NCBI GenBank assembly: GCA_022790955.1
Contig: JAAVYD010000117.1
Location: forward strand, 1 to 55,978
DNA length: 55,978 nt
From: Bacillota bacterium
Lineage (GTDB): Bacteria; Bacillota; Clostridia; Peptostreptococcales; Anaerovoracaceae
Direction: 5' to 3'
A program made the translations under genes and the position numbers. Each line of letters starts with the position of its first letter. Position 1 is the first letter of the stretch. The notes beneath the pieces were generated by a model. That model was given only the letters and a program-made list of their open reading frames with translations. It had not been told where the DNA came from and searched no databases. Shown here piece by piece: positions 54,152-55,978 of this stretch.

Positions 54152-55608
54152 TTAAAATCTGAAATATATAAACGGATTAAAAGAACCGGATACAAGTTTT
54201 GTATACACGATTATAAGAAGAAGCACTGCAAACAGTTTCGGTCCCCATATATACAGACATCTGGCGACGCAGGCGTATCCTGTCGGAAGGTCGTTTTCGT
54301 CTGTCGCAGTCATTCTTGAACTCAGATAATTTTCAACAAGGCGTTTTACGGGCATCGAAGCTATGACGCACAGCAAAATTTCCGGGGCGTATTGTAATAA
54401 ATAATAAATAGTCTGATCATGAGAAAATTCCTGACCGTAATTCACAAATATGGATTTTAAATAAGCGAACGCGTAAGGCAGGCTTTCCGCGCGAAAAAAT
54501 ATCCAGCTTATAATCGCCGCAGCCATTGCATACATATGCTGCAAAAATGCAGGACAAGCAGCCAGAGCTTTGCCCCAGATATATTTCTCGCAGGTCAAAA
54601 GCAGGAAGAACCACATTCCCCACACTATAAAATTCCATGCCGCCCCATGCCACATTCCTGTACAGAGCCAAACTACGAACATATTAAAATATGGCGCGCA
54701 GGAGAACAATAACTGCCTCCAAGAGGTATATAAACATAATCTCTAAACCATGACGATAAAGAAATATGCCACCTGCGCCAAAATTCGGTAACAGATTTAG
54801 AAATATACGGATAATCAAAATTTTCAAGAAAATGAAATCCAAATATTCTGCCCAAACCGATTGCCATATCTGAATACGCGGAAAAATCAAAATATATCTG
54901 CGCCGTGTACGCGAGAGCTCCCAGTACTGCAAGACTTCCCGGCATAATCCCTGCTTCCTGCTTAAAAACGGCATCCGCTATCTCTCCCATGCTGTTTGCC
55001 AGTATCATTTTTTTAGCAAGTCCGAAAATAAATCTGACTATACCTTCTGAAATCTCCTCCACCGTTTCTCTGCGTTCCGTAATTTCCCGCTCTACCGTAC
55101 TGTATCTGACTATAGGTCCTGCAACTAACTGCGGAAACAACGCTATATAAAGGGCGGTTTTAAACGGATTTTTCTGAACCTCGGCATCTCCCCTATAAAC
55201 ATCTATCACATAACTCAAACCCTGAAAAGTATAAAAGGAAATACCTATGGGAAGAGTGATCTCAGGCACAGGAAATCCAGCTCCTAAATTATTAATTATC
55301 TCAGTAAAAAATCCCGCATATTTAAAATATCCGAGAAGCCCTATACCAATAATGACCGCCGCTGCGACTGCAAATATACGCACGTATCTGCTGAACCGAT
55401 ACGATGCGAAAAGACCGCATATGTAATTTACTGATATTGAAACGAGCATCAGAAAGAGAAACTTAGGACCTCCACAGGCATAAAAAATAAGACTGAAAAA
55501 AAGCAGAACACCGTTTCTCGCTCTGCGAAACTGCGAAGGTATTAAAAAATAGCAAATAAAAAGACACGGCAGAAAAAAACATATAAAACTTATACTACTA
55601 AAAACCAT
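54152..55608 (-). pseudogene. AlgI-type MBOAT O-acyltransferase with a single frameshift
   Basis: Two overlapping frames encode one AlgI-like membrane O-acyltransferase. The first (55608-54673) runs through LPIGISFYTFQGLSYVIDVYRG, FPQLVAGPIVRYS and FWRRWHISLSSWFRDYVYIP, then ends after 311 codons. The second (54709-54152) continues FVVWLCTGMWHGAAWNFIVWG with the catalytic His. The break is at the A4 run 54686-54689 (T4 on the coding strand). One added T gives ...ARHIFNMFVVW and exactly 486 codons including the stop, normal for AlgI. It is either a fresh frameshift or a sequencing error. It would transfer acetyl groups across the membrane for the AlgJ-like protein downstream. Confidence 0.88.
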
Positions 55609-55978
55609 AATTATACTCTTAAACCTATCCTAATATATCTGAATTATGAATATACAATCCTTCTTCTGAATAAAATTATATTATTTATATATTTCAGATA
55701 AAAATATATCTCATGTTCTTTTTTCATAATTTTCACTCCTTACTTAACTTTATAAATATATATAACATTATTTTAATATCAATCTGCCGATTACTGTCAA
55801 AAAGTATACTTTTTGACAGTAATTAGATATTTACCAATATATATTTTTTTTGCCTTTATTTAAGCTAAAATATCAAAAATCTCTTGAAAATTTACTACAT
55901 TTATACTAAAATTAACCCGTTGTGCTATTAGAAAATAAGCTGCTTTATCCTGCTGCAATTATATTCGTTGCCAGATAA
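55609..55978. other. Right-edge gap
   Basis: AT-rich sequence to the end of the window, holding the presumed promoter of the MBOAT gene, its ribosome binding region, and palindrome copy 3. No gene is evident. Confidence 0.4.
55790..55823. repeat. Perfect 34-bp GTATAC palindrome, copy 3
   Basis: ATTACTGTCAAAAAGTA (55790-55806) is followed by its exact reverse complement (55807-55823). It is the most complete of the three copies, lying about 180 bases upstream of the MBOAT start. Confidence 0.92.

Noticed and set aside
52119..55823. CRISPR-like repeats
   Set aside because: Only three palindromic copies at irregular, large spacing with no spacers or cas genes.

Overview
The window looks like a chromosomal segment of a low-GC Gram-positive anaerobe of class Clostridia. 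It carries a dlt operon, two LtaS-type sulfatases, a sortase B, a remnant of the forespore sigma factor SigG, a thiSFGHE cluster, ATP-type PEP carboxykinase and many small families typical of gut Clostridia (DUF6472, DUF6440, DUF6612, DUF3021/LytTR). Genus cannot be fixed from the sequence alone. There is no rRNA, tRNA, CRISPR array, phage or integrated plasmid. The window is mostly housekeeping and envelope genes with scattered decaying accessory loci.

Layout. 1-500: structured left edge, then a candidate type I toxin-antitoxin locus (56-residue membrane peptide on the minus strand, convergent structured RNA on the plus strand). 0.7-9.5 kb: metallophosphoesterase, glyA, MFS exporter, HPt protein, Uma2 nuclease, ABC-F ATPase, a 5'-truncated sigG, and a frameshifted Rpn-type nuclease. 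9.5-13.9 kb: BlaI/M56 sensor pair with two clear BlaI operators, sugar O-acetyltransferase, sortase B. 14.2-19.0 kb: LTA synthase-like sulfatase, purine permease, apt, with an elaborate multi-hairpin element between apt and the permease. 19.1-24.6 kb: relic hicA, then dltABCD ending in an overlapping 53-codon dltX-like gene. 24.6-28.5 kb: DUF6472 and thiSFGHE. 28.6-31.5 kb: ABC exporter with LytTR regulator. 32-36 kb: two MATE pumps around a MarR regulator with visible operators, plus a small IS200/IS605-like remnant. 36-41 kb: homocysteine methyltransferase/MTHFR, NUDIX, queD, queE, folE, queF. 41-47.7 kb: DUF2200, VanZ, DUF6440 relic, cstA, conserved unknown, pckA, SUFU. 47.7-55.9 kb: second LtaS-type sulfatase, two paralogous lipoproteins, a third lipoprotein, and an AlgJ-like/MBOAT acetylation pair whose MBOAT gene is frameshifted. 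Three copies of one GTATAC-centred palindrome lie in the last 4 kb.

How the genes fit together. The dominant theme is the cell envelope: lipoteichoic-acid-type synthases, D-alanylation, sortase, VanZ, MBOAT O-acetylation and a BlaR1-like sensor. A second theme is one-carbon, pterin and cofactor metabolism (glyA, methyltransferase/MTHFR, folE, queDEF, thi genes). A third is gene decay: sigG, rpn, hicA, DUF6440 and the MBOAT gene are all broken, several by single-base changes in short A/T runs. That fits either ongoing loss (including sporulation) or residual homopolymer sequencing error.
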